A DNA stretch of 64,000 nucleotides from an uncultured Schlesneria sp. (GTDB taxonomy: Bacteria > Planctomycetota > Planctomycetia > Planctomycetales > Planctomycetaceae): NCBI GenBank assembly GCA_903871875.1, contig CAIQIR010000060.1:1-64000 (forward strand), read 5' to 3'. The translations under genes were made by a program, and so were the position numbers. Positions 37,248-47,008 of this stretch are shown here, piece after piece. Position 1 is the first letter of the stretch. Each line of letters begins with the position of its first letter. The notes below the pieces were generated by a model. The model ran no database searches. It saw nothing but the letters and a program-made list of their open reading frames with translations, and was not told the origin of the DNA.

Positions 37248-38528
37248 TCAGGAAACAGTTGAAAGAGGCGCCGTCCGTTTTGAACGGCCGACCGCCAACA
37301 TCTCTCTCACCGATTCATTCAACCGGTTTCCAATTACTTTCCAGTCATATTGAGCGTCAATCAATTGGCGACCATTGACCTGAAGTTTTCGGAAGAGAGC
37401 GTCATCAGACAGCAACCTGAGTATGCCTTGGCCAAAGCTGTCCGCGTCATCTCGGATCAGGATGTCGCTGCCGTCCGTCGAATCGATCCCCTCTGCTCCG
37501 ACCGTGGTGGAAACGACCGGATTGCCGAGTGTCATTGCTTCCAGGATCTTGATCCTGGTTCCGCTGCCTTCCAGAATGGGAGCCACCGCAATGCTAGTTC
37601 CGTGATACCAGGGAAGCACTACATCCACTTCGCCAATAAAATCAACGGCCGGATCGTTACGAAGTTCAGGAAATTCGCTTTCGGCTGCTCCCAGTCCAAT
37701 CACGACCAGCCGTGCAGCAGTGTTGTTCTGTTTGATGTTCGGCCATACGTGCTTACGAAACCACTCCAGCCCGCGTCGGTTGGGTTCGTAGTTTAAGCTG
37801 CCGCAAAACAGAATCCGCTGATCCTCGCGCTTGTTCTGCCGTGTATCTTGAGGAAGGACTTCTGTTGCAATCCCGTTAGCGATCGAATAGCCCCGAATTG
37901 GTTTTGAATTCATGCTTTGGAATTGCTGGTGATCGATGTCGCTACATGCCCAATAGCCATCGACTTTACTGGCGAGCGAACTTTCGATTCCTTCGCACCA
38001 TTTCGAAAGCTTGAGTTGTTGCTGGCGTTTTTCCAGGTTCGACTCGTTCTCGGCCAATCGGCGGTAGAGTGTTGAATCGACGTTGTAGGTATTCACCAGC
38101 CGCAGTGCATTGGGGTTCCAACGTTTCACGAGGGGAACCGCGCTCAGAGTCTGCACGTGGTCAAAGATGACCATGTCGAATTGATGTTTCTGGCACAGAT
38201 CCCTCAGGAGGTGCCAGAACTGAAGGACTTCGCTGGTTGCCGGCCCGCCCAGTGAACGACGCAGCCAGCGGTAGTGCAAGCTGGGGCCGATCCGAGCGGG
38301 GAATCGATCAAAGATTGTCTTGGGCGGCGGACTTTCCAGCGGGCTATGGACTGTCACATTTTTCGGAAATGTGTAACCCTCTTTTTCTCCTTGCAATTGC
38401 TCGAATTTCTGCGGAAAGATGGCGTGGACGTCATGCACGCGTGCCAATTCTCGCAGGCAGAAAAACGATCGGCGGCCACCACGCGGAGGAAAGATCGGAT
38501 GGGGGGTGACCTGCAAAATCCTGGCCAT
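37248..38528 (-). CDS. Family 4 glycosyltransferase (EpsH1/PEP-CTERM sugar transferase-like)
   Basis: 426 residues from ATG 38528. The frame is open to 38822 but the extra 98 residues overlap the upstream pyruvyltransferase gene and are not conserved-looking. The N-terminus reads ILQVTPHPIFPPRGGRRSFF, a glycine loop. RILFCGSLNYEPNRRGLEWF begins the donor domain, and ILEGSGTRIKILEAMTLGNPV is the EX7E region. The combination is typical of the sugar transferases associated with exopolysaccharide loci. No strong ribosome site. Confidence 0.85.
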   Translation of the reverse strand: MARILQVTPHPIFPPRGGRRSFFCLRELARVHDVHAIFPQKFEQLQGEKEGYTFPKNVTVHSPLESPPPKTIFDRFPARIGPSLHYRWLRRSLGGPATSEVLQFWHLLRDLCQKHQFDMVIFDHVQTLSAVPLVKRWNPNALRLVNTYNVDSTLYRRLAENESNLEKRQQQLKLSKWCEGIESSLASKVDGYWACSDIDHQQFQSMNSKPIRGYSIANGIATEVLPQDTRQNKREDQRILFCGSLNYEPNRRGLEWFRKHVWPNIKQNNTAARLVVIGLGAAESEFPELRNDPAVDFIGEVDVVLPWYHGTSIAVAPILEGSGTRIKILEAMTLGNPVVSTTVGAEGIDSTDGSDILIRDDADSFGQGILRLLSDDALFRKLQVNGRQLIDAQYDWKVIGNRLNESVREMLAVGRSKRTAPLSTVS

Positions 38529-38580
38529 TTCAAAAGCAGTCTGGAAAAGGATGAGAGCACACGGAAACCGAACACCAACG

Positions 38581-39870
38581 TTATTCGAGGTCCAAGTTCG
38601 CCCGCGAACTTGCCAGAATCGATGGCAAACGTTCACGAACCTGAGCTTGTACGACCTTGGCACGTTGGATCGATCGGTCAAGGAAATCCACTGCCAGATC
38701 AACATTCTTGAACTGGTCGAGTGTGATGAACATGTCTCGCAGATCAAAATGGCGATAGAGTCCTTCGAACTTGCCTTGGTAAGCCAGTCCGAATACGGGA
38801 GTACCCACTGCCAGCGAAGCAATTGCGACGTGCATTCTTGCCGTGAACATCAGGTCCAGATTCGAGCAAATCGAACGGACTTCAATCGCTCGCATTGTCT
38901 CGGGGGGAATGAACGACGTATCACGAATCGGTGGTGGCAAGAGTTCGTTCAATTTACGCGAAAGCACAAAATCGCTGATGCTGCCAAACTTCTGGTTTTG
39001 ATGATTGTCATGCGGCATGTGAGCAATCGCCAGATTTGGATGACGCTTACAAACCTTGGTCATGCATTCCGCGTACATCCCCAGCAACGCGTCTGGCTCC
39101 ATATTAAAATGCGTGCAAAAGATCTCGTTGATGTTTAGACCCAGGATGATTCGTCCGTTGGACCGATGTTGTTGTGCCCAGGCGGCCATCTTCATGGACA
39201 ATGGGGCTGCGTGATCGGGCCGCAGCAGAAATGCCAAATCAGCCGACAGACGCACGCGCCCTTCACCGACTTCTGATTCCAATCGTTCTTTCGAGAATGC
39301 GTCGCGGCAATAAAGCTTCACTGCCGGATTCAGTGACCGATATCCATTCAACACTTCCGGCGATTTGAATTGAGACATGCTGAAGCTGTTGATCGTGGTT
39401 CGCAGTCCCAGTTCGCAGGCCAAATTGGCCAGAGTGAATCGGTGCAATACCACACCGGTGCCATAGGTTCCGTCGACAATGTCGGCACCCCAGATAAAGA
39501 AGTCTGTGAATTCGGATGCCAGTTCGACAAACTGCAAATAGCTCTCGCCGTCCGGGTTGTGTTCCAGCGGAATGACGACCGTATCGGATCCCTCGATTTC
39601 ATATTTCGCGTGTTCGCCGAGCGAGATGATGCAAACGCGGTCATAGCCCTGTTCCTGCAGTTCGCGAACGGTGGCGTGCAGTACGGCTTCATCACCCAGG
39701 TTGCCCGGGCTGGTCGTCGGAAGCAGTAGAGCCAGCTTTCCGGTCGTCTTGCGGGACTTGCGCAGTGCGCGGGCTCGTTCAAAAGCCTGTTTGATCAAAC
39801 GTGGTGTGGCACGCCGCACCGATCGTTGATTCATGCGGAAATTGACGTACTTAATCAGTTTTAACAACAT
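38581..39870 (-). CDS. Polysaccharide pyruvyl transferase family protein
   Basis: About 429 residues from ATG 39870 (the frame opens at 39957 with a basic extension). The family motif STxGNxGD appears as TTSPGNLGDEAVLHAT. MFTARMHVAIASLAVGTPVFGLAYQGKFEGLY near the C-terminus is the second signature, with the conserved His in RMH. These enzymes add ketal-linked pyruvate from phosphoenolpyruvate to a sugar, giving an acidic polymer. It lies between the ABC exporter genes and the glycosyltransferases. Confidence 0.88.
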   Translation of the reverse strand: MLLKLIKYVNFRMNQRSVRRATPRLIKQAFERARALRKSRKTTGKLALLLPTTSPGNLGDEAVLHATVRELQEQGYDRVCIISLGEHAKYEIEGSDTVVIPLEHNPDGESYLQFVELASEFTDFFIWGADIVDGTYGTGVVLHRFTLANLACELGLRTTINSFSMSQFKSPEVLNGYRSLNPAVKLYCRDAFSKERLESEVGEGRVRLSADLAFLLRPDHAAPLSMKMAAWAQQHRSNGRIILGLNINEIFCTHFNMEPDALLGMYAECMTKVCKRHPNLAIAHMPHDNHQNQKFGSISDFVLSRKLNELLPPPIRDTSFIPPETMRAIEVRSICSNLDLMFTARMHVAIASLAVGTPVFGLAYQGKFEGLYRHFDLRDMFITLDQFKNVDLAVDFLDRSIQRAKVVQAQVRERLPSILASSRANLDLE

Positions 39871-39972
39871 GGACTCATACTTTCGCGATGCAATGACAAC
39901 TGCGCGGGAGTGCAATCGATGCCGGGGCGCGGTCTTTCGAGCAGCGCGGGGATTCACGTAGAAAACGTTGTA

Positions 39973-41220
39973 CTAAAGATCTTCGTGTCGCCAATGATGA
40001 GGAAGCACGACATTTCCTCGTGACGGCAGACGGCCGGTGCCAAAGGGATCTCCCGCAACAACTTGGAAGCCGGCGGCGTTTTCGATCACGTCAAGGATTT
40101 CCAGCGATGCCAGAATTCCATCCGCGAATGAGACGTTCATCGTGTAGCTTCCCTCGTTGAGAGGCAGAGCTGGCAACGTCAATACGATTTCGGCTTCGGG
40201 AGTATTGAGCGGATCAAAACGATGATCGACCACGCTGTTCGCAAACGAACAGATGCATTCCCCCGAAGGAGCGTAGATGCTGGCACGTGCTTCCAATTGC
40301 GTGATAGGGTCTTTGACCTTCAGCCGGAACCCGATCGACAGGTCGTCGCCCGTTCGAGTGAATTCGGGGATGCGAATTGATTGCAAGCGGACTCGACCGT
40401 TTCCGGGACGAGTATTTTCGGCCGGTAGACTGTTCCCGCCGGTCGTCGTTTCCATGTATCGAGAAATTGTTTGGTTCACGCCGCCGTCGTAGACAATTGT
40501 GCCGCCTGACATCAACAATCCGCGTGTGCAAAGTCGTTCCACGGCGGCCATGTTGTGACTGACGAACAAGATGGTCCGCCCCCCTGCGGCGACGCTCGTC
40601 ATTTTGCCCAGACACTTCTTTTGAAACTGGACATCTCCTACGGCCAAAACCTCGTCGACAATTAAAATCTCGGGTTCCAAATGGGCTGCGACGGCAAAGG
40701 CCAGACGAACATACATGCCGCTGCTGTACCGTTTCACCGGGGTATCGAGAAACCGTTCCACTTCGGCAAAATCAACGATTTCGTCAAACTTGCGTTTAAT
40801 CTCGGCGCGAGACATTCCGAGAATCGCGCCATTCAGAAAGATATTTTCCCGGCCGGACAATTCAGGATGGAATCCCGTGCCCACCTCCAACAAACTGGCA
40901 ATGCGCCCTCGAAGGTCAATTCGTCCTGCTGAAGGTTCGGTGATGCGACTGAGTAACTTCAACAGTGTCGATTTGCCGGAGCCATTTCGACCTATGATGC
41001 CGATCACTTCGCCGGGGGCGACGTGAAAGTTGACGTCCTTGATGGCCCAGAATTCGTCACGAGGTATTGGCGGTTCGCGGCGGTTTGCGAGTAGTCGAAA
41101 GGGCTTTTTGGCCGCGCGTATCAGCGTATCGCTTAGCTTTTCATACCGCGCGACGGATGCACTCTGATGACGCAGTACGTACTTCTTGCCCAGTCGGGAA
41201 ACGTTAATCATCGATCCCAC
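39973..41220 (-). CDS. wzt: Polysaccharide ABC exporter, ATP-binding subunit with C-terminal Wzt domain
   Basis: 415 residues. The ATPase domain has Walker [10 protein letters not shown] (78-86), the Q-loop region near [15 protein letters not shown], the signature [12 protein letters not shown] (165-176), Walker B ILIVDE (185-190) and the switch His222. Residues about 250-415 are a beta-sandwich-like extension with [21 protein letters not shown] and [15 protein letters not shown]. This matches the Wzt C-terminal domain that recognises the chemically capped end of the glycan before export. It pairs with the permease at 41470, from which it is separated by 250 bp. Confidence 0.93.
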   Translation of the reverse strand: MGSMINVSRLGKKYVLRHQSASVARYEKLSDTLIRAAKKPFRLLANRREPPIPRDEFWAIKDVNFHVAPGEVIGIIGRNGSGKSTLLKLLSRITEPSAGRIDLRGRIASLLEVGTGFHPELSGRENIFLNGAILGMSRAEIKRKFDEIVDFAEVERFLDTPVKRYSSGMYVRLAFAVAAHLEPEILIVDEVLAVGDVQFQKKCLGKMTSVAAGGRTILFVSHNMAAVERLCTRGLLMSGGTIVYDGGVNQTISRYMETTTGGNSLPAENTRPGNGRVRLQSIRIPEFTRTGDDLSIGFRLKVKDPITQLEARASIYAPSGECICSFANSVVDHRFDPLNTPEAEIVLTLPALPLNEGSYTMNVSFADGILASLEILDVIENAAGFQVVAGDPFGTGRLPSRGNVVLPHHWRHEDL

Positions 41221-41355
41221 TCATCTGCCAATGCCTTCATCCGTATTTTCCTGCGTTCCAAATTCCAAACTTGTCAAATCGGTACCGCTGACGCGGCGAT
41301 CGCGACCGACAATTGTCACACTACCGTGATTGCCCTAACAAATCGTGAATGGGCC

Positions 41356-41388
41356 CTGACGTGTTCGCTCGTCAGCTCGGTCGAGCTG
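41356..41388 (-). promoter_or_regulatory. Overlapping hairpins between wzm and wzt
   Basis: CTGACG (41356-41361) can pair with CGTCAG (41370-41375), and CAGCTCG (41373-41379) with CGAGCTG (41382-41388). The two stems share three bases (41373-41375), so only one can form fully at a time. They lie in the 250-bp gap between the permease and ATPase genes of the same exporter, where a partial terminator, attenuator or RNA-processing site could set subunit ratio. The stems are short, so this is tentative. Confidence 0.35.
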
Positions 41389-41469
41389 CCAGACGCCCAG
41401 ATGGTTGCCTTCTTCACGTGAAGTTATTGAGGGACGTACGCCGTTTCAGGGACACAAAAGCGGGGACCA

Positions 41470-42342
41470 TCAAATGAGGTCCGCGAACGTTCGTTCCGTG
41501 CTGCGAAAGTACCGCACACCAGTAATCATGACGGCGATTGTCACGGCGATGGAGATCAACAGCCCTGGCAAATATAACTCGGTGCCGTCGATGATGCACC
41601 ACCGAAACCCATCTATCACACCCACCATCGGGTTCAGCGAATAAAGCATCCGCCAGTTTGCTGGCACGATGTCGCTGGGGATGCCGACAGGAGAGATATA
41701 GAGCCCCAATTGAACAATAAACGGAATGATGTAACGCACATCTCTGAAACGGACGTTCAAGGCCGTGATGAGCAACCCAGCTCCCAATGAGCAAAGAATC
41801 GCCAACGTTAAAAACGCGGGCAGAAGCAGGATTTTCCCGGAGGGCATGAATCCATAAACCGCAAACATTCCCAGCAGCAGCCCAAATGCGATAAAAAAAT
41901 CGACGACGGCGACGGCGATGGCGGCGGCGGGCATGATCATTCGCGGGAAATAGACTTTGGTCACCAGGTTGGAATTGGCAATCAAGCTACCGCTTGCTTC
42001 CGTTAATGCGTTGGCGAACAACTGCCACGGCAAAAGTCCGCACATGACCAGAATGGGATAAGGCGCGTGTTCGCTCTGAACTTTGGCTAATCGCGCGAAT
42101 ACAAACGTAAAAATGATCATTGTCAGCAGAGGGCGGACCACCGCCCAGGCAATTCCGATCACCGTCTGTTTGTACCGTACCAGAATGTCTCTCCATGCCA
42201 GAAACATGAAGAGTTCGCGATATCGGATTAAGTCGCGCCAATACTGGGCATTCGGCCGGTCAGCCTCGATCGAAAGTTGATAAGAATCGGTCACAGGTGG
42301 AATCACCGAAGCCCTCGTTGTTTGCTCCTCGGTTACCATCAT
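41470..42342 (-). CDS. wzm: Polysaccharide ABC exporter, permease subunit
   Basis: 290 residues with six predicted membrane helices of the ABC-2 type. The amphipathic N-terminal region has YWRDLIRYRELFMFLAWRDI, followed by RYKQTVIGIAWAVVRP, the usual Wzm/TagG motif. The middle has LPWQLFANAL and SNLVTKVYFPR, and the end SLNPMVGVIDGFRW. Together with the ATPase at 39973 it exports a complete lipid-linked glycan across the inner membrane. Its ATG overlaps the stop of the upstream Wzz/BY-kinase gene (ATGA), so they are co-translated. Confidence 0.93.
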   Translation of the reverse strand: MMVTEEQTTRASVIPPVTDSYQLSIEADRPNAQYWRDLIRYRELFMFLAWRDILVRYKQTVIGIAWAVVRPLLTMIIFTFVFARLAKVQSEHAPYPILVMCGLLPWQLFANALTEASGSLIANSNLVTKVYFPRMIMPAAAIAVAVVDFFIAFGLLLGMFAVYGFMPSGKILLLPAFLTLAILCSLGAGLLITALNVRFRDVRYIIPFIVQLGLYISPVGIPSDIVPANWRMLYSLNPMVGVIDGFRWCIIDGTELYLPGLLISIAVTIAVMITGVRYFRSTERTFADLI

Positions 42343-44672
42343 TTGGACGTCTTTCGGCTGCTGTGAGCCCTTTGTTTCGCCCGATCACCGGCCTCGTCAG
42401 TTTCGTCATCACTGGCGTAATACACGCTGTCTTCGTCGGATCCGTAGCCATAATGGGAGGTGTAATTATAGGAGTTGTAGCTACTGTATCCTTGGCCGGA
42501 TCCGTAACTGCTGTTCTTGCCGATGCCGTTGACGACGACGCCCAGAGTGTTGGCTCCGAGAGACGCCAGCAGCTCTTTGGCCTTGGTCGCTTCGCCGCGA
42601 GTTCGTTTCGACAGACGAATTGTGAGCAGCACTCCATCAACTCGCGCGGCGACGGCGCTGGGATCGGTGACCGCCAGTAGCGGAGGTGTATCGATAATGA
42701 CAAAGTCGTATTGCTCGCGAAGAATTTCCAATAACTCCTCGAATCGGCGAGACGTCAAAAGTTCACACGGATTACTGGGACGGGGGCCACAACCGAGCGC
42801 CCACAGGTTTTCAACTTCGGTGGCTTGAATCGCATCGGGAAGCTCGGCGTCACCGCTGATCACGGACGAGATTCCGATCGATCGATCTAACGCTAGCAGT
42901 TGATGGATTCTGGGGCGACGGAAATCGGCATCGATCATCAGGACTTTTTTACCGGATTGAGCGATCGACACGGCCAAGTTCGCACTCAAGGTGGTCTTAC
43001 CATCACCAGGGTTGGGACTGGTGACTTGGATCACTTTGTGTTGTTCACCTCGAGTGCTGAAATACAACGAGGTTCGAATTGCGCGGTATGACTCGGAGAG
43101 TGGTGATTTCGGTTTGAAGAAAGTCACCAGCATGGGGTCAAGTAGCGAGGTTGTGGTGAGGCCGGTCACTTTATGTTCGATTACAGGGACATGTCCGACG
43201 ATGGGCAGACCCAGATAATCACTGACTTCTTCCGGACTTCGGAAGGTCTTGTCGTTGGCTTCAAAGAGATATCCCAGTCCAAATCCAATTGCTGCTCCGC
43301 AAATCGCTCCGATCAGTAATGATTGGCTGAAGACCGGGGAAATATGACCGCCGATGCCGGCTGGCGAGATGATGGCCGTTTTGTAGCCGCCATAGTCTTG
43401 CAGCAGATTGAGTTCATCCAGTCGCTTCACGACGCCTTGGTAAAGTGCCTCTGTCCGCACCAGTTCCTTCTGAAAATTCTCGTTTTTGACTTCATATACA
43501 GCGATGGATCGCGAGGCGTGTCGTTCGATTTCAAACAGCTCATCGAGTTCCATGATTTTCGATTCGATGCTGCTGATCTCGTGACGAATCGAATCGATGC
43601 AGACAGTCAGGAAATCGCCGCGGCTCTTTTTCTTGGGGCGTTCATCTTCAGGCATTTCGTTCAAATGAAAATCTTGCGTCAGCGAGATGCGCTTTTGCAG
43701 AGCCTTGACCTTGGGATGTTCTGGCCCCAGATCGAGCAGTAACAGTTGCTCATCAAGCATCAACTCGAAAATCTTGCTGGCGGGGGATTTGATGCCAGCC
43801 TCGGCCGCGCGGCTGTCCGGCTTCATTGCTTGGAGCATCAGGGTGATCGCTTCGCGACTGCCACCTCGCGTCAACGCATCTTGAATGGATTGAAGCTCGG
43901 CCCGTCGTTCGGTGATCAGAATGAGTAGTTTCGCTCGGGCTTGCTCGATTTCACTCATTCGGTCCTTATGGACGTTCGTGGCTTTCTGCTCACCATGGAA
44001 CAGCAACGGAGTGTCTTGTCGAAACTGCGTATATCGATTTTCGATATCGATCAATTGCTTCATCAATGAATTGCGGGCATCTTCGATCAAATCCAGCACG
44101 TCTTTACTCACGTTTCGATGGGATTCGCCGAGAAAGTCCTGATAGCTTTCAATTACCGCGTCGAGAACGGCTTTGGTGGTCAGCGCGTCGGCGTCACGAT
44201 AGGACAGATTCAGGATATTGGGATTTTCCACTCCGTTTTGCAGACCCGTTCGGGCCACAAGGCGAAAACCAATATGCGCGGCAGGGTTGTCCAGATTGGC
44301 GAGACTCGGCAAGTCTCGCAGACGTCGTTTGGACTGGTCGCTACCCGATCCGCTGTCCAATTCCTTATCTAAGGCTCGTTCCACCACCAGCGGACTGGCA
44401 ATCAGCAGCGCGTGAGGTTGTTCGCGTTGATTTGGCGAATAGGTCTCGGTTCCCTGAAAAGGGATGTTTTTGTTGTTGGATTCGTTTCGAACCAGCAAAC
44501 TGCACGAAGACTGATATGTAGGTGGAGTTCGAAGGAATTGCAGGTAACCCAGGGCCGCACCAACGGCTGTGGTGAAGCTAATCAGAACGATGTGCCGCAA
44601 CACAAGGCTCCAGAGTTTCACCGCTCGCCCGCCTGCCGATGGTTCTGCATTCAGTTCGCGATCAGTCACCAT
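42339..44672 (-). CDS. Polysaccharide co-polymerase with tyrosine autokinase (Wzz + BY-kinase)
   Basis: 777 residues. A Wzz-type N-terminus with a first membrane helix near 22-45 is followed by a long periplasmic coiled-coil (about 190-430) and a second helix near 449-470. The cytoplasmic BY-kinase has Walker A SPNPGDGKTT (552-561), Walker A' VLMIDADFRR (577-586) and Walker B VIIDTPP (658-664). The tail 722-752 has nine tyrosines in a Ser/Gly-rich stretch, the expected autophosphorylation cluster. AAGGAAGGAA precedes the start. Such proteins control chain length and export in Wzy-dependent systems. Here it is coupled to the wzm permease. Confidence 0.94.
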   Translation of the reverse strand: MVTDRELNAEPSAGGRAVKLWSLVLRHIVLISFTTAVGAALGYLQFLRTPPTYQSSCSLLVRNESNNKNIPFQGTETYSPNQREQPHALLIASPLVVERALDKELDSGSGSDQSKRRLRDLPSLANLDNPAAHIGFRLVARTGLQNGVENPNILNLSYRDADALTTKAVLDAVIESYQDFLGESHRNVSKDVLDLIEDARNSLMKQLIDIENRYTQFRQDTPLLFHGEQKATNVHKDRMSEIEQARAKLLILITERRAELQSIQDALTRGGSREAITLMLQAMKPDSRAAEAGIKSPASKIFELMLDEQLLLLDLGPEHPKVKALQKRISLTQDFHLNEMPEDERPKKKSRGDFLTVCIDSIRHEISSIESKIMELDELFEIERHASRSIAVYEVKNENFQKELVRTEALYQGVVKRLDELNLLQDYGGYKTAIISPAGIGGHISPVFSQSLLIGAICGAAIGFGLGYLFEANDKTFRSPEEVSDYLGLPIVGHVPVIEHKVTGLTTTSLLDPMLVTFFKPKSPLSESYRAIRTSLYFSTRGEQHKVIQVTSPNPGDGKTTLSANLAVSIAQSGKKVLMIDADFRRPRIHQLLALDRSIGISSVISGDAELPDAIQATEVENLWALGCGPRPSNPCELLTSRRFEELLEILREQYDFVIIDTPPLLAVTDPSAVAARVDGVLLTIRLSKRTRGEATKAKELLASLGANTLGVVVNGIGKNSSYGSGQGYSSYNSYNYTSHYGYGSDEDSVYYASDDETDEAGDRAKQRAHSSRKTSK

Positions 44673-44771
44673 GGAATGGTTCCTTCCTTGACGGTATTTC
44701 TCAATAGACTTCGATCAGTCAATCTGGGGGCGATTGCACGACAGATCGAGAGAGGGCTTTTGTCGGGGGAG

Positions 44772-45854
44772 TCAGATTTCACGTGGACTATTGGAACTCT
44801 CTCTCGCCAACCGTTCATTGACGGCCAACTGACAGTCGGCTTCGACCATGAGGTGCGCAAGTTGGCAGAATGTCGTTTGCGGTTCCCAACCTAGAACATT
44901 CTTTGCTTTCGAATAATCGCCAAGCAGCAAATTGACTTCGCTTGGCCGATAATAGCGTTCATCGATCTCGACGTAATCCTGCCAGTTCAAATCGACACAG
45001 TCAAATGCCAATTCCAGGAACTCGCGAATGCTGTGGGTTTCGTTTGTGGCCACGACATAGTCGCTGGGCTGATCATGTTGAAGCATGAGCCACATTGCTT
45101 CGACATATTCCTTGGCATAGCCCCAATCGCGTTTGGCGTCGAGATTTCCCAGATACAGTTTGTCTTGCAGTCCTTCGCGAATTCGGCCGACGGCGCGCGT
45201 GATTTTACGAGTCACGAATGTTTCGCCGCGACGTGGGGATTCATGATTGAACAGAATCCCGTTACACGCGAACAGACCGTATGCCTCGCGATAATTGACC
45301 GTCTGGTAGAAGGCAAACACTTTCGCACATGCATAGGGGCTACACGGGCGAAACACCGTCGTTTCTTTCTGTGGCACTTCCTGAACGTCGCCGAACATCT
45401 CGCTGGAAGACGCTTGATAGACGCGAACTGGCTTGTATTTGTTCAACTGGCGAGCGGCCTCAAGGACTCGCAGGGCACCGGCCCCCGTGATGTCATGCGT
45501 GTAGAGAGGCGTATCGAACGAGACGCGCACGTGGCTTTGCGCGCCCAAATTGTAAATCTCGTCTGGTTCGACGTTTAGCACCAGATTCGTGATGCTTTGG
45601 CCGTCGGCTAAATCTCCGTAGTGAAGAAATAGCTTGGAGTTCGGTTCATGTGGATCCTGATAGATATGATCCAGGCGGGCGGTGTTAAAGCTGCTCGCTC
45701 GACGGACAATTCCATGAACCTCGTATCCTTTGGAAAGCAGTAATTCCGCCAGATAGGATCCGTCTTGACCGGTGATCCCCGTGATCAGTGCTCGACGAGG
45801 TGACGTCAAAATACTCTCCAGATCAAAAGTTGAAGCATTTTCGCAAGAAGACAT
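44772..45854 (-). CDS. gmd: GDP-mannose 4,6-dehydratase
   Basis: 360 residues. The first step of GDP-fucose synthesis: GDP-mannose to GDP-4-keto-6-deoxymannose. It has GITGQDG at 26-32 (NADP binding), [31 protein letters not shown] (148-155) and the catalytic Tyr174/Lys178 pair in [26 protein letters not shown] is highly typical of Gmd and separates it from RmlB or GalE. The next gene upstream encodes GDP-fucose synthase, the next enzyme of the pathway. Confidence 0.96.
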   Translation of the reverse strand: MSSCENASTFDLESILTSPRRALITGITGQDGSYLAELLLSKGYEVHGIVRRASSFNTARLDHIYQDPHEPNSKLFLHYGDLADGQSITNLVLNVEPDEIYNLGAQSHVRVSFDTPLYTHDITGAGALRVLEAARQLNKYKPVRVYQASSSEMFGDVQEVPQKETTVFRPCSPYACAKVFAFYQTVNYREAYGLFACNGILFNHESPRRGETFVTRKITRAVGRIREGLQDKLYLGNLDAKRDWGYAKEYVEAMWLMLQHDQPSDYVVATNETHSIREFLELAFDCVDLNWQDYVEIDERYYRPSEVNLLLGDYSKAKNVLGWEPQTTFCQLAHLMVEADCQLAVNERLARESSNSPREI

Positions 45855-45949
45855 GGCAGCAGGGAATCAGAGGAACAGTCAGACGCGCGATACGCAAATT
45901 GATCGCGGTTGCGTCGTCAATTTTCCAGTTCCATCTGCATCCCATTTCC

Positions 45950-46936
45950 TCATGTGTACGATACCGACGAAGTCAATTGCCTCGACTGACAATTGTTTCG
46001 ATACCAGTGAATTGTCTCCAGCAATCCCTCGTCTAGACGGGTCTCGGCTGAGAAACCGAATTCTTTACGGGCTCGAGTAACATCCAGGCACCGACGCGGC
46101 TGACCATCTGGCTTCGTGGTATCCCAGCGAATCTCGCCTTCGAAACCGCCGAGTTTACAAATCAAGTCTACCAAATTGCGAATGGTAATTTCTTCGCCCG
46201 ACCCCAGATTCACGGGGGCCGATTTGTCAAATTGTTCAGTGGCCAGCACAATTCCCCGCGCGGCATCACGGACAAAGAGGAACTCGCGTGAAGCCGTTCC
46301 GGTGCCCCAGACGTCGATAACGCTGGATTTCGTTTCCTTCGCTTCGATGACTTTCCGAATGAGGGCCGGAATGACGTGACTAGTGTCCAAATCGAAGTTA
46401 TCACCTGGACCGAACAGATTGACCGGGAACAGTGTGATCGCGTTCAGGCCGTACTGCTGTCGATAGGCTTGAGACTGCACCAGCAGCATTTTCTTGGCCA
46501 GACCGTACGGAGCGTTCGTTTCTTCGGGATAGCCGTTCCAGATTTCGTCCTCACGGAAAGGAACCGGAGTGAACTTGGGGTACGCACAGATTGTTCCAGT
46601 CGCCACAAATTTGGATGTTTTGTGACGCCGTGCGGCTTCGATCAACAGCAGGCCCATCATGGCATTATCGTAGAAGTAACGTCCCGGGTTTGCTCGATTG
46701 GCCCCGATCCCGCCGACGACAGCCGCCAGATGAATGACGATGTCCGGACGTGTGTCGCAGAATAACTCTTCGACGGCCGCCGAATCGCGCAGATCGTATT
46801 CCGCACTTCGGGGGACAAAGATCGCCGCCGGTGATCTGGATTCGAGTTCTCGGCAGACGTGCCTTCCCAAGAATCCGGCGCCCCCTGTGACGACGATCCG
46901 TTTATCCAGCAATGTCTCCATTCGGTTTCCATCCAT
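45950..46936 (-). CDS. fcl: GDP-L-fucose synthase (epimerase/reductase)
   Basis: 328 residues. Converts GDP-4-keto-6-deoxymannose to GDP-L-fucose. NADP loop GGAGFLGRH, then [18 protein letters not shown], which is a hallmark of Fcl/Wca[12 protein letters not shown] with the catalytic Ser/Cys region, and Tyr/Lys in [27 protein letters not shown] continues the family pattern. Met6 (46921) is a possible alternative start. Together with gmd it provides fucose for the polysaccharide. Confidence 0.95.
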   Translation of the reverse strand: MDGNRMETLLDKRIVVTGGAGFLGRHVCRELESRSPAAIFVPRSAEYDLRDSAAVEELFCDTRPDIVIHLAAVVGGIGANRANPGRYFYDNAMMGLLLIEAARRHKTSKFVATGTICAYPKFTPVPFREDEIWNGYPEETNAPYGLAKKMLLVQSQAYRQQYGLNAITLFPVNLFGPGDNFDLDTSHVIPALIRKVIEAKETKSSVIDVWGTGTASREFLFVRDAARGIVLATEQFDKSAPVNLGSGEEITIRNLVDLICKLGGFEGEIRWDTTKPDGQPRRCLDVTRARKEFGFSAETRLDEGLLETIHWYRNNCQSRQLTSSVSYT

Positions 46937-47008
46937 TTTTTGATTCTGGCGAATAAGTCGCGCTTTCTCAGCCGCCGACTACCATTCCGGTGTTCATCAC
47001 CAACTCTG

